From: Nostoc sp. KVJ20
Lineage (GTDB): Bacteria; Cyanobacteriota; Cyanobacteriia; Cyanobacteriales; Nostocaceae
Length of the DNA: 64,000 bases
NCBI RefSeq assembly: GCF_001712795.1
Contig: NZ_KV757548.1
Location: 1 to 64,000 of the forward strand
Direction of reading: 5' to 3'
In this document: positions 18,599 through 26,895 of the stretch, one piece after another
How the letters are laid out: every line of letters starts with the position of its first letter
Position numbering within the stretch: the first letter of the stretch is position 1
The notes under the pieces: generated by a model
Told to the model about the DNA's origin: nothing
The model's database searches: none
Seen by the model: only the letters and a program-made list of their open reading frames with translations
Program-made: the position numbers and the translations under genes

Positions 18599-18647
18599 AA
18601 GGTTAGGAAGGAAAGGATCTAGGTTTCAGGTTTTCAATGCGTAAGTC

Positions 18648-21600
18648 CTAATTACAATCAAACAGCAAAATTGAGGGTAATAATTTTGGATAGCTAAATC
18701 TTAATAATCCATAGCCAATTCCGGCCATTCCATTGAAAAAGCTAGGATTATACATATCTTGGTGATACTTGGAAAACAAATAAAAAGAACCAGTCAGTTG
18801 TGCTTTGTGCACAACTGATGCTGCTCGTTGTTGTGCATCTTTTAATAAACTTGGATGTGAGAGTCTAGTAGAAGCTTCTAGGAGAATATCAATGATGCCA
18901 AAGTTGCCACAAGAAAGCCGATCAACTTTGTCAAAACTACTTTTTTGGATTGTATTTAAACCAATCTCAATCTCTTGACGAATTTCATCAGTATCAAGTA
19001 CTTCTAAACTACCCAAACGAGCTAAAACAACGCCAGCCGCACCATTACTCCAGCTAGTCATGAATGAGCTATCTTTATTACCAGCTTCGGGGACAAAAAG
19101 ACTACGTTCATAAGCGATCGCTTCTTTTGCGCCTAAGAAGAAACTAGAATCTAAAGTGATATCATATAATCTCAACAAGGCGTAGGCAATACCAGCTGCT
19201 CCATAAGCAAATCCTGCCAAAAGTTTTTTCCCGTCAGTAGCCCAACTTTTTATACCCACATCGCTGGTAATTTCTTGGCTCAATATATGATTTCCACAGG
19301 TAACAGCCAGTTCTAAATATTTTGCATCCCCAGTAGCTTTGTACAAGGCTAATAGTGCTAAAATTGACCCCGCAGCACCTGAACTAATATTTAACTCTTG
19401 ATCTTGGCTAATTATCTCTGTTGTGATTAAACTAGCAACCTGTTTGGCATTATCTAACAAGCTTGCCTCATTTAGCAAGTTACTAATTTGAACTAGTGCA
19501 TAGATAATTGAGCCTAATCCTACGCAAGCCCCAATATTAACAGACTCGGTTAATTCTGTTGGTTTCTTTAAGTTTAAACCTTTGCCAAGCCCAATATCAT
19601 TCGTCGGCTTTTCTGTCTCTAAATTTTGTAAATGTTGGCGTAATGGTTGCAATCCCTGGAGAGCTAAACTACGATATTGATTATCCTTCATCACTACCGA
19701 TACTGCTGCTAAAAATAGAGCGATGCCACAACTACCGTCATATAAATGATAGCCTAGTGCCTTTAGCTGAAATCGTTTGACTGTTGGAATATATTCCAAT
19801 CCAATCCATGCGGCACTACCATCATCACTATAAAATGCTTGCGATTGAATTTCTTTAGCGATCGCAATTGCTTTTTCTAAGCATTCGTTCCGACTTAATG
19901 GTGTAATATTTTCATAAATTGGCTCAGTTTGTTCAGGATTTATAGATAAAGTACCTTCTGAACTATCGGCAATACTAGTATTAAAAGCACCTCGAATAAC
20001 TTCTATTTGTCGCTTTAAGTCAGTTTCACTAAGTTGTTGAATTCGAGCGATAACATCTGGATAGGTGGGTGTCATGCAATCTGTAAAAGGCGTTGATGAC
20101 AAGCCGGCGAATAAGCGATCGCTATCTGTAAATGCGCTAAAATAGGGAATATCCATCTGCACCATTGAACGCAGTTCTTGCTGTAACAATGGCCAAAATA
20201 AAGGTTTAGTTTCCTCTGTCAGATAAGCTCGACTCAGAAGCTCAAGTTTAATATTGCGCTCAACTCCGTCTTTGAAATATTCAGGTCTTTGAGCATTATC
20301 TAATATCGAAGCATAAGATTGAGTTCCCCGAAAGAGCAGCCGAATTCGTTGATGCGAAAAATTTAATAAGGGACTATTAGTATCTAACAGGACTTCTCGG
20401 TGATCAATGATGAAATGATATATTTTTTGGAATCCGATGATTAAATCTTCTACATAATTATCTGGAGATATATACGTTTCTCCCAATAATGGGAGATGAC
20501 TTTTCCCAAAATCTATAGAAATTGGCTCATACTTAAGACGCATTTTATCGGTGTTAATGTCGATAAAAATGGGACTGTCATGTTTACTATCTTCATCATC
20601 GCTTACCGCTAATGGGCTGAGATCGTAAACTAATTTTCCACCTAATGCTGTGTGCCATTGAGGTAGCAAATGAGTTTGTAATACAGAATTTTGTACAAGA
20701 AATCTTAGAGCCAATTCAAGTGCATTTTGACTTGTATATGAATCTGCTTGCTCCTTAATTGTGGGGTGCATTATCGTTTCTAAATCGATGATAACTGGAT
20801 GTTCCCCACAAGCTATAAGGTTTTCTACATGGCAATCGTTACCTTTCAATATATATAACAAACCTAATAAGATACCAGTTCGCTGATAAAAGCGTTGTAC
20901 GGCTTGTTGATTTTCACAAGGTAAAGATTCTACAAATTCAACCCATCCATAATTGGGACGATTTAATATTTTTAGGCACTTAAATGATAAATCAATTTCT
21001 TGTTGGTTAAACCAGGACAAAAAATTGAAGTATGCTTCATCTATATGTAAACTTTTGGGTTTATATACTAACTTCAAGTCAGAGGCAAAGGTAATAATAA
21101 TCACAGTATGGTGGTCATTATGAGGATCGGAAAGATTGGATTTAACTTCAACCACCTGTCCTAAATCTGCATCTGGCTGAAATACTTGCTGAATCTCTGG
21201 ATAATCTGCGGCTAATTGCGACAAAAATTCTTCAATAGCATCAAGCCAGAAATCTATCTTAATTGCTAATAGCTTTGCCAACACAGGATACTCTTGAAAA
21301 AAAGCTATAAGTCCATTATTATTGAGCATCTGATTGATAAATGCTTCATAGCGATCGCGGCTGACATGATTTTCTGATTGTTTGAGAATATAGGCGATCG
21401 CAGATTGTCTAGTTGCGCGAAAACTAGAAAATTTCAACTCCGCAACATGAGCGCCTATCTCAGAAAAAGAAATCAGCAACCTCCGTTCTAGTAGTCCATG
21501 AGCCGTGTCTGAAAGCTGGTGATAATTTTGTCCTGTTCGCGCAGCTAGTTTTTGTCTAGCTATATAAACAAAGGGTAGAAATAGTTCTTCAAAAGGAATC

Positions 21601-21953
21601 GGTTCTTCAGCGTCAATGCAGTTATACTTTATGTCTTGGGAAAAAGCAATTGTAGCTGCTTTAACACCTTCATTTAATGTTTCTGTCCAAGCAGGTAAAT
21701 TGATTTGATCAACTAGAGAAACAGGAGCAACAGCACGGCGAGCATCTTCTAAGGTCAACCCATCCCAAGCCAAACGATTTTCAAACTTTTTATCATCTCC
21801 ATTAGCAGCAGACTCACGCCATTTTTCTATCCTAGTATTCACTAAATTATCAATTGTTTTTGTCCTGTTGACTATAAATTTAGAACTAAGACGCTCAGAT
21901 AGCGTACTGGCTTTTTCTACGATGTTAACTAATTGTTCGCGGGAAAATTCCAT
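18648..21953 (-). CDS. lanM-like: LanM-type class II lanthipeptide synthetase with degenerate cyclase site
   Basis: 1101 residues. The N-terminal dehydratase (DUF4135 fold, about 100-640) phosphorylates and eliminates Ser/Thr hydroxyls to Dha/Dhb. Its key residues are present: K298 (YKPK), D373-H375-N378 (GNDCHVEN), D390 (IIDLE), and the RGTQSY elimination motif near 542-547. The C-terminal LanC-like domain (about 735-1095) normally adds Cys thiols across these residues at a zinc site. Here the catalytic positions read N855 (usual Asp), Y917 (usual His in GFAHG), S969-N970 (usual Cys-His in SWCHG) and S1014-C1015 (usual CCG or CHG). Two of three zinc ligands and both acid/base residues are gone. 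Five Cys-free precursors lie directly upstream, so it probably works as a dehydratase only. Positions are from hand alignment. Confidence 0.93.
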   Translation of the reverse strand: MEFSREQLVNIVEKASTLSERLSSKFIVNRTKTIDNLVNTRIEKWRESAANGDDKKFENRLAWDGLTLEDARRAVAPVSLVDQINLPAWTETLNEGVKAATIAFSQDIKYNCIDAEEPIPFEELFLPFVYIARQKLAARTGQNYHQLSDTAHGLLERRLLISFSEIGAHVAELKFSSFRATRQSAIAYILKQSENHVSRDRYEAFINQMLNNNGLIAFFQEYPVLAKLLAIKIDFWLDAIEEFLSQLAADYPEIQQVFQPDADLGQVVEVKSNLSDPHNDHHTVIIITFASDLKLVYKPKSLHIDEAYFNFLSWFNQQEIDLSFKCLKILNRPNYGWVEFVESLPCENQQAVQRFYQRTGILLGLLYILKGNDCHVENLIACGEHPVIIDLETIMHPTIKEQADSYTSQNALELALRFLVQNSVLQTHLLPQWHTALGGKLVYDLSPLAVSDDEDSKHDSPIFIDINTDKMRLKYEPISIDFGKSHLPLLGETYISPDNYVEDLIIGFQKIYHFIIDHREVLLDTNSPLLNFSHQRIRLLFRGTQSYASILDNAQRPEYFKDGVERNIKLELLSRAYLTEETKPLFWPLLQQELRSMVQMDIPYFSAFTDSDRLFAGLSSTPFTDCMTPTYPDVIARIQQLSETDLKRQIEVIRGAFNTSIADSSEGTLSINPEQTEPIYENITPLSRNECLEKAIAIAKEIQSQAFYSDDGSAAWIGLEYIPTVKRFQLKALGYHLYDGSCGIALFLAAVSVVMKDNQYRSLALQGLQPLRQHLQNLETEKPTNDIGLGKGLNLKKPTELTESVNIGACVGLGSIIYALVQISNLLNEASLLDNAKQVASLITTEIISQDQELNISSGAAGSILALLALYKATGDAKYLELAVTCGNHILSQEITSDVGIKSWATDGKKLLAGFAYGAAGIAYALLRLYDITLDSSFFLGAKEAIAYERSLFVPEAGNKDSSFMTSWSNGAAGVVLARLGSLEVLDTDEIRQEIEIGLNTIQKSSFDKVDRLSCGNFGIIDILLEASTRLSHPSLLKDAQQRAASVVHKAQLTGSFYLFSKYHQDMYNPSFFNGMAGIGYGLLRFSYPKLLPSILLFDCN

Positions 21954-22012
21954 AAGACATCTAAAAAGTTTTTATTTTAGAGATTGACTTGAATCCGATG
22001 CAATTCTGTTTC

Positions 22013-22056
22013 AAAAAAAACTGAGTAAACTGTTGTGCATTAAAAATGCACAACAG
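22013..22056 (-). terminator. hairpin plus U-tract between precursor 1 and lanM (possible attenuator)
   Basis: Perfect 11-base inverted repeat CTGTTGTGCAT / ATGCACAACAG (22030-22040 and 22046-22056) with a five-base loop. On the minus strand it is followed after 9 bases by eight T. It lies between the last precursor gene and the synthetase gene. Partial termination here would keep peptide mRNA in excess over enzyme mRNA. The spacing of the T-run is longer than ideal. Confidence 0.6.
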
Positions 22057-22147
22057 CCAGATATAAGGCAAGAGGTGGCAGTTTAATCTATCATCTGAGT
22101 AATTGTTAGCATTATGCAGGTTGCACTACGCTTCTGATTGCCTTTTA

Positions 22148-22483
22148 TCATAATGCTTTCGAAATTCGTACAGTTGCCTGTCCTATTCCCTTCCAAATTT
22201 TCTTCGTATAACCTCCAGCTACCGCATCTAATTCTTCGTCACTGAGGATTTCATCATGAACCTCGTCATCAATCTTGACCGGTAACAACAAATAAAGTCG
22301 TTTTTGACTCTGTTGTACAGCCTGAATTGTCAAATCTTCAGGTAAATTTGTACCTAGTTCTTCTTCTACAACTGCTTTAGTATCACTTAACAAGCGTTCC
22401 TTGTAAGTAGGGTCTTCTATTGCCTTAGAAATTAGGCTATTTTTAAATTCTTCCACGTTAAATTCTTCAGAATTTGCAGTCAT
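22148..22483 (-). CDS. NHLP-leader RiPP precursor 1 (proteusin type)
   Basis: 111-residue precursor: a 91-residue nitrile-hydratase-like (NHLP) leader (AIEDPTYKERLLSDTKAVVE.., YLLLPV) ending in AVAGG (Gly90-Gly91), then a 20-residue core. The core is cationic, with two Thr, one Ser, one Arg and four Lys, and no Cys. The double Gly fits cleavage by the C39 peptidase-ABC transporter of this cluster. GGAGAGG lies just upstream of ATG 22483. It is the closest precursor to lanM. Its C-terminal RISKA motif recurs in precursor 2. Confidence 0.92.
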   Translation of the reverse strand: MTANSEEFNVEEFKNSLISKAIEDPTYKERLLSDTKAVVEEELGTNLPEDLTIQAVQQSQKRLYLLLPVKIDDEVHDEILSDEELDAVAGGYTKKIWKGIGQATVRISKAL

Positions 22484-22544
22484 GATTTCCTCTCCAATGG
22501 TTATAGTTTAAAAATCTCAGTTAGAGCCAAAAACCTGAAATTAC

Positions 22545-22635
22545 GTAGGTTGGATTGATTGACGTAGCAATATCCTGCACGGCAAACCAACATTTTCGGA
22601 GCTAGTTAGGTTTCACTACATTCAACCCAACCTGC
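22545..22635. repeat. GTAGGTTGG interspersed inverted repeat, copy 1
   Basis: GTAGGTTGGATT (22545-22556) and the inverse AACCCAACCTGC (22624-22635) bound about 90 bases between precursors 1 and 2. The same end motif occurs at 36876-36963, and a shorter relative at 38537-38578. It is probably a small non-autonomous repeat and can fold into a long hairpin in the intergenic RNA. Confidence 0.6.
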
Positions 22636-22673
22636 TATTATCCTTTTGAACTTTCAAAAACAAGATGGAATTG

Positions 22674-23033
22674 TTATTTAAACACTCCCTTTACTGCTTT
22701 TGATATTCTTGGGGATTGTTTAGCAATATATGGTGAAGCAAGTGAAGCAAGAAAGAAAAATCCTCCCGCTACAGCTTCTAATTCCGACTCAGAGAGAACC
22801 CCATCACGAACCAGTTCATCAATATCAATTGGCAACAGCAAATAGAGTTGTTTTGAACTCTGTTGTAGAACTTGAACTGTTAAATCTGCTGGTAGCTTTT
22901 CACCTAATTCTTCTTCTAACACCGCTTTAGTATTGCTTAACAAGCGTTGCTTATAAGCAGGATCTTCCATTGCCTTAGCAATGACATGCTCTTGAAATTG
23001 TTGGGGATTTAATGCTTCTGAGTTTGTAGTCAT
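22674..23033 (-). CDS. NHLP-leader RiPP precursor 2
   Basis: 119 residues: NHLP leader of exactly 91 residues (AMEDPAYKQRLLSNTKAVLE.., ending AVAGG), then a 28-residue core. The core opens with FFFLASLAS and ends in a Lys-rich segment containing PRISKA. It has four Ser, one Arg and no Cys or Thr. GGAGA lies 9-10 bases before ATG 23033. The leader is about 80% identical by eye to its neighbours whereas the core is unrelated apart from RISKA, the usual pattern of a leader-driven paralogue family. Confidence 0.92.
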   Translation of the reverse strand: MTTNSEALNPQQFQEHVIAKAMEDPAYKQRLLSNTKAVLEEELGEKLPADLTVQVLQQSSKQLYLLLPIDIDELVRDGVLSESELEAVAGGFFFLASLASPYIAKQSPRISKAVKGVFK

Positions 23034-23208
23034 GATTGATTCTCCGGTGGTTAATAAACTTGAACTTTTATTACTGTCACTCTCTTGAAAGTTAGTATTG
23101 GTAACTCGCTAATCCAGGAGGATATTTGCTTATTTCGGATGATTTTTATGGCTGTTCACATTTAATCTTTTTCTTTGGTTGTGATTTTAAGAAAAAGGTC
23201 AAAGCAAA

Positions 23209-23586
23209 TCATCTTCTCTTCTTTGTCTTTCTAAGAGCATAGTCGATAGAATACTGTATGCTCGTAAAAATAGACACCTGAGCAAGTGTGTTTCCAATTA
23301 GCGAAACTATTCCTCCTCCTGCAACAGCCTCTACTTCTGACTCAGAAATAATCCCATTACGAACTAGTTCATCAATATCCAATGGCAACAACAAATAGAG
23401 ATGCTTAGGACTCTGTTGTAAAACCTGAACTGACAAATCTTCTGGTAAATTTGTACCTAATTCTTCTTCTAGTACTGCTCTAGTATCGCTGATTAAGCGT
23501 TGTTTATAAGCAGGATCTTCTAGTGCCTTAGCAATAATATGCTCTTGCAAATCTTGGGGATTTAATGCTTCAGAATTTGTAATCAT
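23209..23586 (-). CDS. NHLP-leader RiPP precursor 3
   Basis: 125 residues from ATG 23586. This start is chosen because the leader then aligns residue for residue with the paralogues; a TTG at 23604 would add six residues. The leader of 91 residues ends AVAGG. The core of 34 residues is hydrophobic with several Ser/Thr (IVSLIGNTLAQVSIF), an amphipathic middle and a strongly basic tail (RKTKKRR). No Cys. Candidate substrate of the dehydratase, epimerase and arginase in the cluster. Confidence 0.9.
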   Translation of the reverse strand: MITNSEALNPQDLQEHIIAKALEDPAYKQRLISDTRAVLEEELGTNLPEDLSVQVLQQSPKHLYLLLPLDIDELVRNGIISESEVEAVAGGGIVSLIGNTLAQVSIFTSIQYSIDYALRKTKKRR

Positions 23587-23624
23587 GATTGATTTTCCAG
23601 TCAATAATTATTGTGCTTACAGTC

Positions 23625-23738
23625 ATATCTTGTACCATTCTCAAGAAGCATGGAGAAACCAGGTTTATAAACGAAGAATTAGGCTTTTGACCAGTCAATA
23701 TTCCTAATAAATCTGGTTTCTCACACAGGTGCAAGATT
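23625..23738. repeat. interspersed palindromic repeat, ATATCTTG family, copy 2
   Basis: Ends ATATCTTGTACC (23625-23636) and GGTGCAAGAT (23728-23737) match the element at 18427-18598. Inside, GAGAAACCAGGTTTA pairs with the inverse TAAATCTGGTTTCTC. The element fills the spacer between precursors 3 and 4 and would form a stem-loop in the transcript. No coding capacity. Confidence 0.6.
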
Positions 23739-23752
23739 TGTGTTAAATTTTA

Positions 23753-24157
23753 TTACCCTTTTCTACTCCTGATGGCACTGTATAGAGTAGAAACTAAAGA
23801 TGCCACTGTTGCAATATTGCCTGTCACACTTTGGAAAAATTCTGACTTACCTTTTACCCTTCCAGGTAGAGTAATCCTAAGTCTACCACCTGCTACTGCT
23901 TCTAATTCTTGTTGGGTAATAAGACCTTCACGAACCAGTTCGTCAATATCTATTGGTAACAACAGATAAAGATGTTTTGCACTTTGCTGTAGTACTTGAA
24001 CTGTGACATCTTCTGGCAAATCTGAGCCTAATTCTTCTTCTACTACTGCTTTAGGATTATTCAGCAAACGCTGTTTATAAGCAGCATCTTCTATTGCTTT
24101 TGCAATAATATGATTGTCCAATGTTTGGGGGTTGAATTCTTCAGAATTTATCGTCAT
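23753..24157 (-). CDS. NHLP-leader RiPP precursor 4
   Basis: 134 residues: 91-residue NHLP leader ending AVAGG, then a 43-residue core beginning RLRITLPGRVKGKSEFF and ending in the basic tail IRSRKG. The core contains five Arg and many Ser/Thr but no Cys, so lanthionine bridges are impossible within it. No good ribosome site is seen before ATG 24157, unlike precursors 1, 2 and 5. Separated by about 240 bases from precursor 5. Confidence 0.92.
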   Translation of the reverse strand: MTINSEEFNPQTLDNHIIAKAIEDAAYKQRLLNNPKAVVEEELGSDLPEDVTVQVLQQSAKHLYLLLPIDIDELVREGLITQQELEAVAGGRLRITLPGRVKGKSEFFQSVTGNIATVASLVSTLYSAIRSRKG

Positions 24158-24395
24158 GTTTGAAGTTTGATTAGTTTGCTTAAAGGATATCTTGAAAGGG
24201 AGCGATATGTGAGACTGGGTTTTAATTTTTAGTTACATAGCTTGATTCTCAATAAAAACAGCTATTCACTGCAATCGCACTGCTCTCCTGAATCTTTAAA
24301 AGTATTGTTTTCTGCTCTGTTCTGTTGCTTATAAAACACTTTTTCTAAGAGACAGTGTAAGCTGAAAACAATAACTTTTCTAGTAAAATGAACGA

Positions 24396-24824
24396 CTATG
24401 GCTTAGTAGTAGCTCTTCGACTTAAGACAATTGTACTTACAGCTGCCACTGAAACCTTTAAAGCTGATTCAACATTTTTCAATGTTCGTGTATTTGGTGT
24501 CAGATTTCCTGGATTAATACTATAGGACTTACCTCCTCGAGAGAAAACTTTGCCACCAGCTACTGCTTCTAATTCTTCCTGAGAAATCATACCATCATGA
24601 ATCAAATCATCAATATTTAATGGTAAAACCAGATAAAGATGTTTTGCATTTTGTTGTAACACCTGAATTGTGATATCTTCATCTAATTTTTCACCCAATT
24701 CTTCTTCTACTACTGCTTTAGCGTCATTCAACAAACGTTGCTTATAAGCAGGGTCTTCCATTGCTTTCGCAATAATCCGTTCTTCCAATGTAATTGGGGT
24801 AATTCCTTCAGAATTTTGAGTCAT
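24396..24824 (-). CDS. NHLP-leader RiPP precursor 5
   Basis: 142 residues: 91-residue NHLP leader ending AVAGG, and the longest core of the family (51 residues). The core starts KVFSRGGKSYSINPGN and ends LSRRATTKP; it is rich in Ser/Thr, has four Arg and no Cys. GGAGA lies 8-9 bases before ATG 24824. First gene of the precursor-lanM group in the direction of transcription, 237 bases after the aldo/keto-reductase gene, with a terminator-like palindrome in between. Confidence 0.92.
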   Translation of the reverse strand: MTQNSEGITPITLEERIIAKAMEDPAYKQRLLNDAKAVVEEELGEKLDEDITIQVLQQNAKHLYLVLPLNIDDLIHDGMISQEELEAVAGGKVFSRGGKSYSINPGNLTPNTRTLKNVESALKVSVAAVSTIVLSRRATTKP

Positions 24825-25004
24825 AATTTATTCTCCAATTAGCTATGTTTAAATCAGGTATACCTAACTCAAAAAAGGAGTTGAAGTTGTGTCTGATTAC
24901 TTTTATAATATGTGAATTAAATCAAGTTGTGAATCATGGATATTTATTATTGACTACTTAATTTTTAGGTATTTTTAGCCCTAAAATATATTGATTTTCA
25001 AACA

Positions 25005-25039
25005 AATATCCTAGATTTATTAAATAAATCTAGGATATT
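25005..25039 (-). terminator. 17-base palindrome after the aldo/keto-reductase gene
   Basis: Perfect inverted repeat with 17-base arms (25005-25021 and 25023-25039, core ATCCTAGATTTATT) starting 22 bases after the stop codon. On the minus strand it is followed by TGTTTG, a weak T-tract. It probably terminates transcription coming from the graspetide side, separating it from the precursor-lanM unit. Confidence 0.6.
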
Positions 25040-25061
25040 AATTCTGAGCCTATTTTGTTTA

Positions 25062-26075
25062 CTAAGTTTGAGGCTGTCGCAGAAGTTTAAATAATTGGAA
25101 GGGATGGATTTGATTAATATTCAATCCGTAACGAAATATGTCACCATAGATATTGATATGTTCAATCTCAGCCGGGGAAAGTTTGCCTTTTTTGACTGCG
25201 GCGATCGCCTCATCAATTTCTTGTCTGTTCGTCGCTCCCATTAAGGCAACATCTACACAGTTTTGTGATAGAGAATAACGATAATAATCAGGTATATCAG
25301 GTCGCCAACACCACTCAGGCAATGCTGGAGATGGTATTATATGTTCACCGATGGATTTAAAAGTCACAATTCCTGAACGTTGTGGATCTTGTGAATCTAA
25401 ATTGGCAAATATTTTTTTCTGTGCTGTTCGATGAGCAGGATTATGTCTTACCATGACCACATCTAAAAAAGGATGATTGAGCCATGCTTGAGCATGATCG
25501 AGATTGTGAAACGATGCGCCAATATAACGAACAGCACCCATCTTCTTCAGCCGCTCAGACGCGCCATAACTCTCTTCTACATATCTTTGATATACCGTAT
25601 TTGTCCCCCGCAAATAGGGAGAATGCTCGAAACAATCTTGGATAACTCCACCATCGCGATCGCCGACCCAACCCCAAAACAATACATCGATATAATCAAT
25701 TCCTAATTCTTCAAACTGATCCATCAGAGTACCAAATAAAGATTCTGGACTCTTAATATAAGTTACAGCCGCTAAAACCACTTTTTCTCGAACAGAAGAA
25801 CCGCGTCCACACAGTTGGCGCAGGCCAGATGCCATATTTTGATAAATAAAATGATGCAAATCGCTGGAATAGAAAAAAAAGTTAATTCCTTGATCGAAAG
25901 CATAGAGTGTATCTTCACTCGAAATACCACCTCCACCACCTATTCCCAAACAACTTACTGTTAAATCAGTGCGCCCTAGTTGGCGATAAAAAGGCATAGG
26001 AAATTTTGCTGAATGAAGATTGCTTTCACCAGATAGACTATTATCAGATTTAACTACAGAAATTAGCTGATTCAT
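25062..26075 (-). CDS. aldo/keto-reductase homologue lacking the catalytic tetrad
   Basis: 337-residue protein of the aldo/keto-reductase (TIM-barrel) family: FYRQLGRTDLTVSCLGIGGGGG, then DQGINFFF, FEELGIDYIDVLF, and late VALMGATNRQEIDEAI. By hand alignment the conserved Asp-Tyr-Lys-His tetrad reads F68, L73, V104 and G135, so classic NADPH-dependent carbonyl reduction is unlikely. It lies 50 bases after the TolC-like gene and upstream of the precursor group. It could be a binding or scaffold protein, or catalyse a different reaction on peptide residues; both ideas are inference. Confidence 0.85.
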   Translation of the reverse strand: MNQLISVVKSDNSLSGESNLHSAKFPMPFYRQLGRTDLTVSCLGIGGGGGISSEDTLYAFDQGINFFFYSSDLHHFIYQNMASGLRQLCGRGSSVREKVVLAAVTYIKSPESLFGTLMDQFEELGIDYIDVLFWGWVGDRDGGVIQDCFEHSPYLRGTNTVYQRYVEESYGASERLKKMGAVRYIGASFHNLDHAQAWLNHPFLDVVMVRHNPAHRTAQKKIFANLDSQDPQRSGIVTFKSIGEHIIPSPALPEWCWRPDIPDYYRYSLSQNCVDVALMGATNRQEIDEAIAAVKKGKLSPAEIEHINIYGDIFRYGLNINQIHPFQLFKLLRQPQT

Positions 26076-26125
26076 AAATTTAATTTTTGACTAATTTTAA
26101 GTTGTACTAAGAAGATATTGACAAT

Positions 26126-26893
26126 TTATGGTTTGTTGATGATGGTAGTTGTTGCTTGTGGCGATAAGCCAACACAAGCTGCTAGTTGCTCTAAAGCCAC
26201 TCGTTCGCGTGTATTCGTATTTAGCATTTCTGTTGCAGCTGCAACATAATCAGCATTGCTAATATGATTAATGATCTTTTGAGGCTTGATTTGGGTATCA
26301 ATACTTGCAATGCGTGAGTCGCCAGTAAATTTTTGCATTTGGTAGACGGCAATTTTCGAGGCTTGCCGCGCTTGCAGATATTCGACATAGGACTGTACAA
26401 CAGCTACTCGTTTGAGACGCTTTTCTTCATGCCAACGATTTTCGACAACAGATAATTGTTTAGTTGCGGTCAACATTTTAATTGGGTCAATTGTGAGAGT
26501 GATGTAAAAATCCTCATAGCTTGTAAATGAGTTATCCGTTGATGCAGATAATTCGACACTCATCACATCATTAAAAGGACTTAAACCCATTGCAGCTTTT
26601 GCCTCCCGTATTTGAGAAGAATTACGTTGAGCAATGGTAACTAGTTCATCAATATTTATGAGATCCTGTTGTGTGATATCAATTTGGAGAGTTTCAATTT
26701 CATTATTGGAATTATCTTTGGATGCAATCACTTTCAGAGGAATACCGACAAGTGTGACTATAAAAAGTATTATGAAACTTTGAACAAATCCTCTGAACAG
26801 TAATTCTGATAATATGCCTTTGTAAAAAGAAAATGTAAAATTTTTAAGCTTTATCATCAATTTCTTCATTTCTAATTTGATGAAACAATCCAA
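26126..26893 (-). CDS. short TolC-like or outer-membrane-factor-related protein
   Basis: 255 residues. A hydrophobic N-terminal segment (about 35-60) could be a signal or anchor, followed by helical segments reminiscent of TolC-family efflux proteins (NIDELVTIAQRNSSQIREAKAA; AVVQSYVEYLQARQASKIAVYQ). Normal TolC proteins have over 400 residues with two repeats; this is about half, so it is truncated, specialised, or only superficially similar. The start is uncertain: TTG 26893 falls 2 bases after the ATP-grasp stop, with ATG 26869 as alternative. The tight spacing implies coupling to the ATP-grasp gene and a role in graspetide export or assembly. Confidence 0.55.
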   Translation of the reverse strand: MDCFIKLEMKKLMIKLKNFTFSFYKGILSELLFRGFVQSFIILFIVTLVGIPLKVIASKDNSNNEIETLQIDITQQDLINIDELVTIAQRNSSQIREAKAAMGLSPFNDVMSVELSASTDNSFTSYEDFYITLTIDPIKMLTATKQLSVVENRWHEEKRLKRVAVVQSYVEYLQARQASKIAVYQMQKFTGDSRIASIDTQIKPQKIINHISNADYVAAATEMLNTNTRERVALEQLAACVGLSPQATTTIINKP

Positions 26894-26895
26894 AG

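Noticed and set aside
18648..24824. Ordinary lanthipeptide cluster with thioether rings
   Set aside because: Cores have no Cys and the cyclase site is degenerate, so lanthionine formation is not supported.
26126..26893. Full TolC outer-membrane channel
   Set aside because: Only about half the normal length with no clear second repeat; kept as TolC-like with low confidence.
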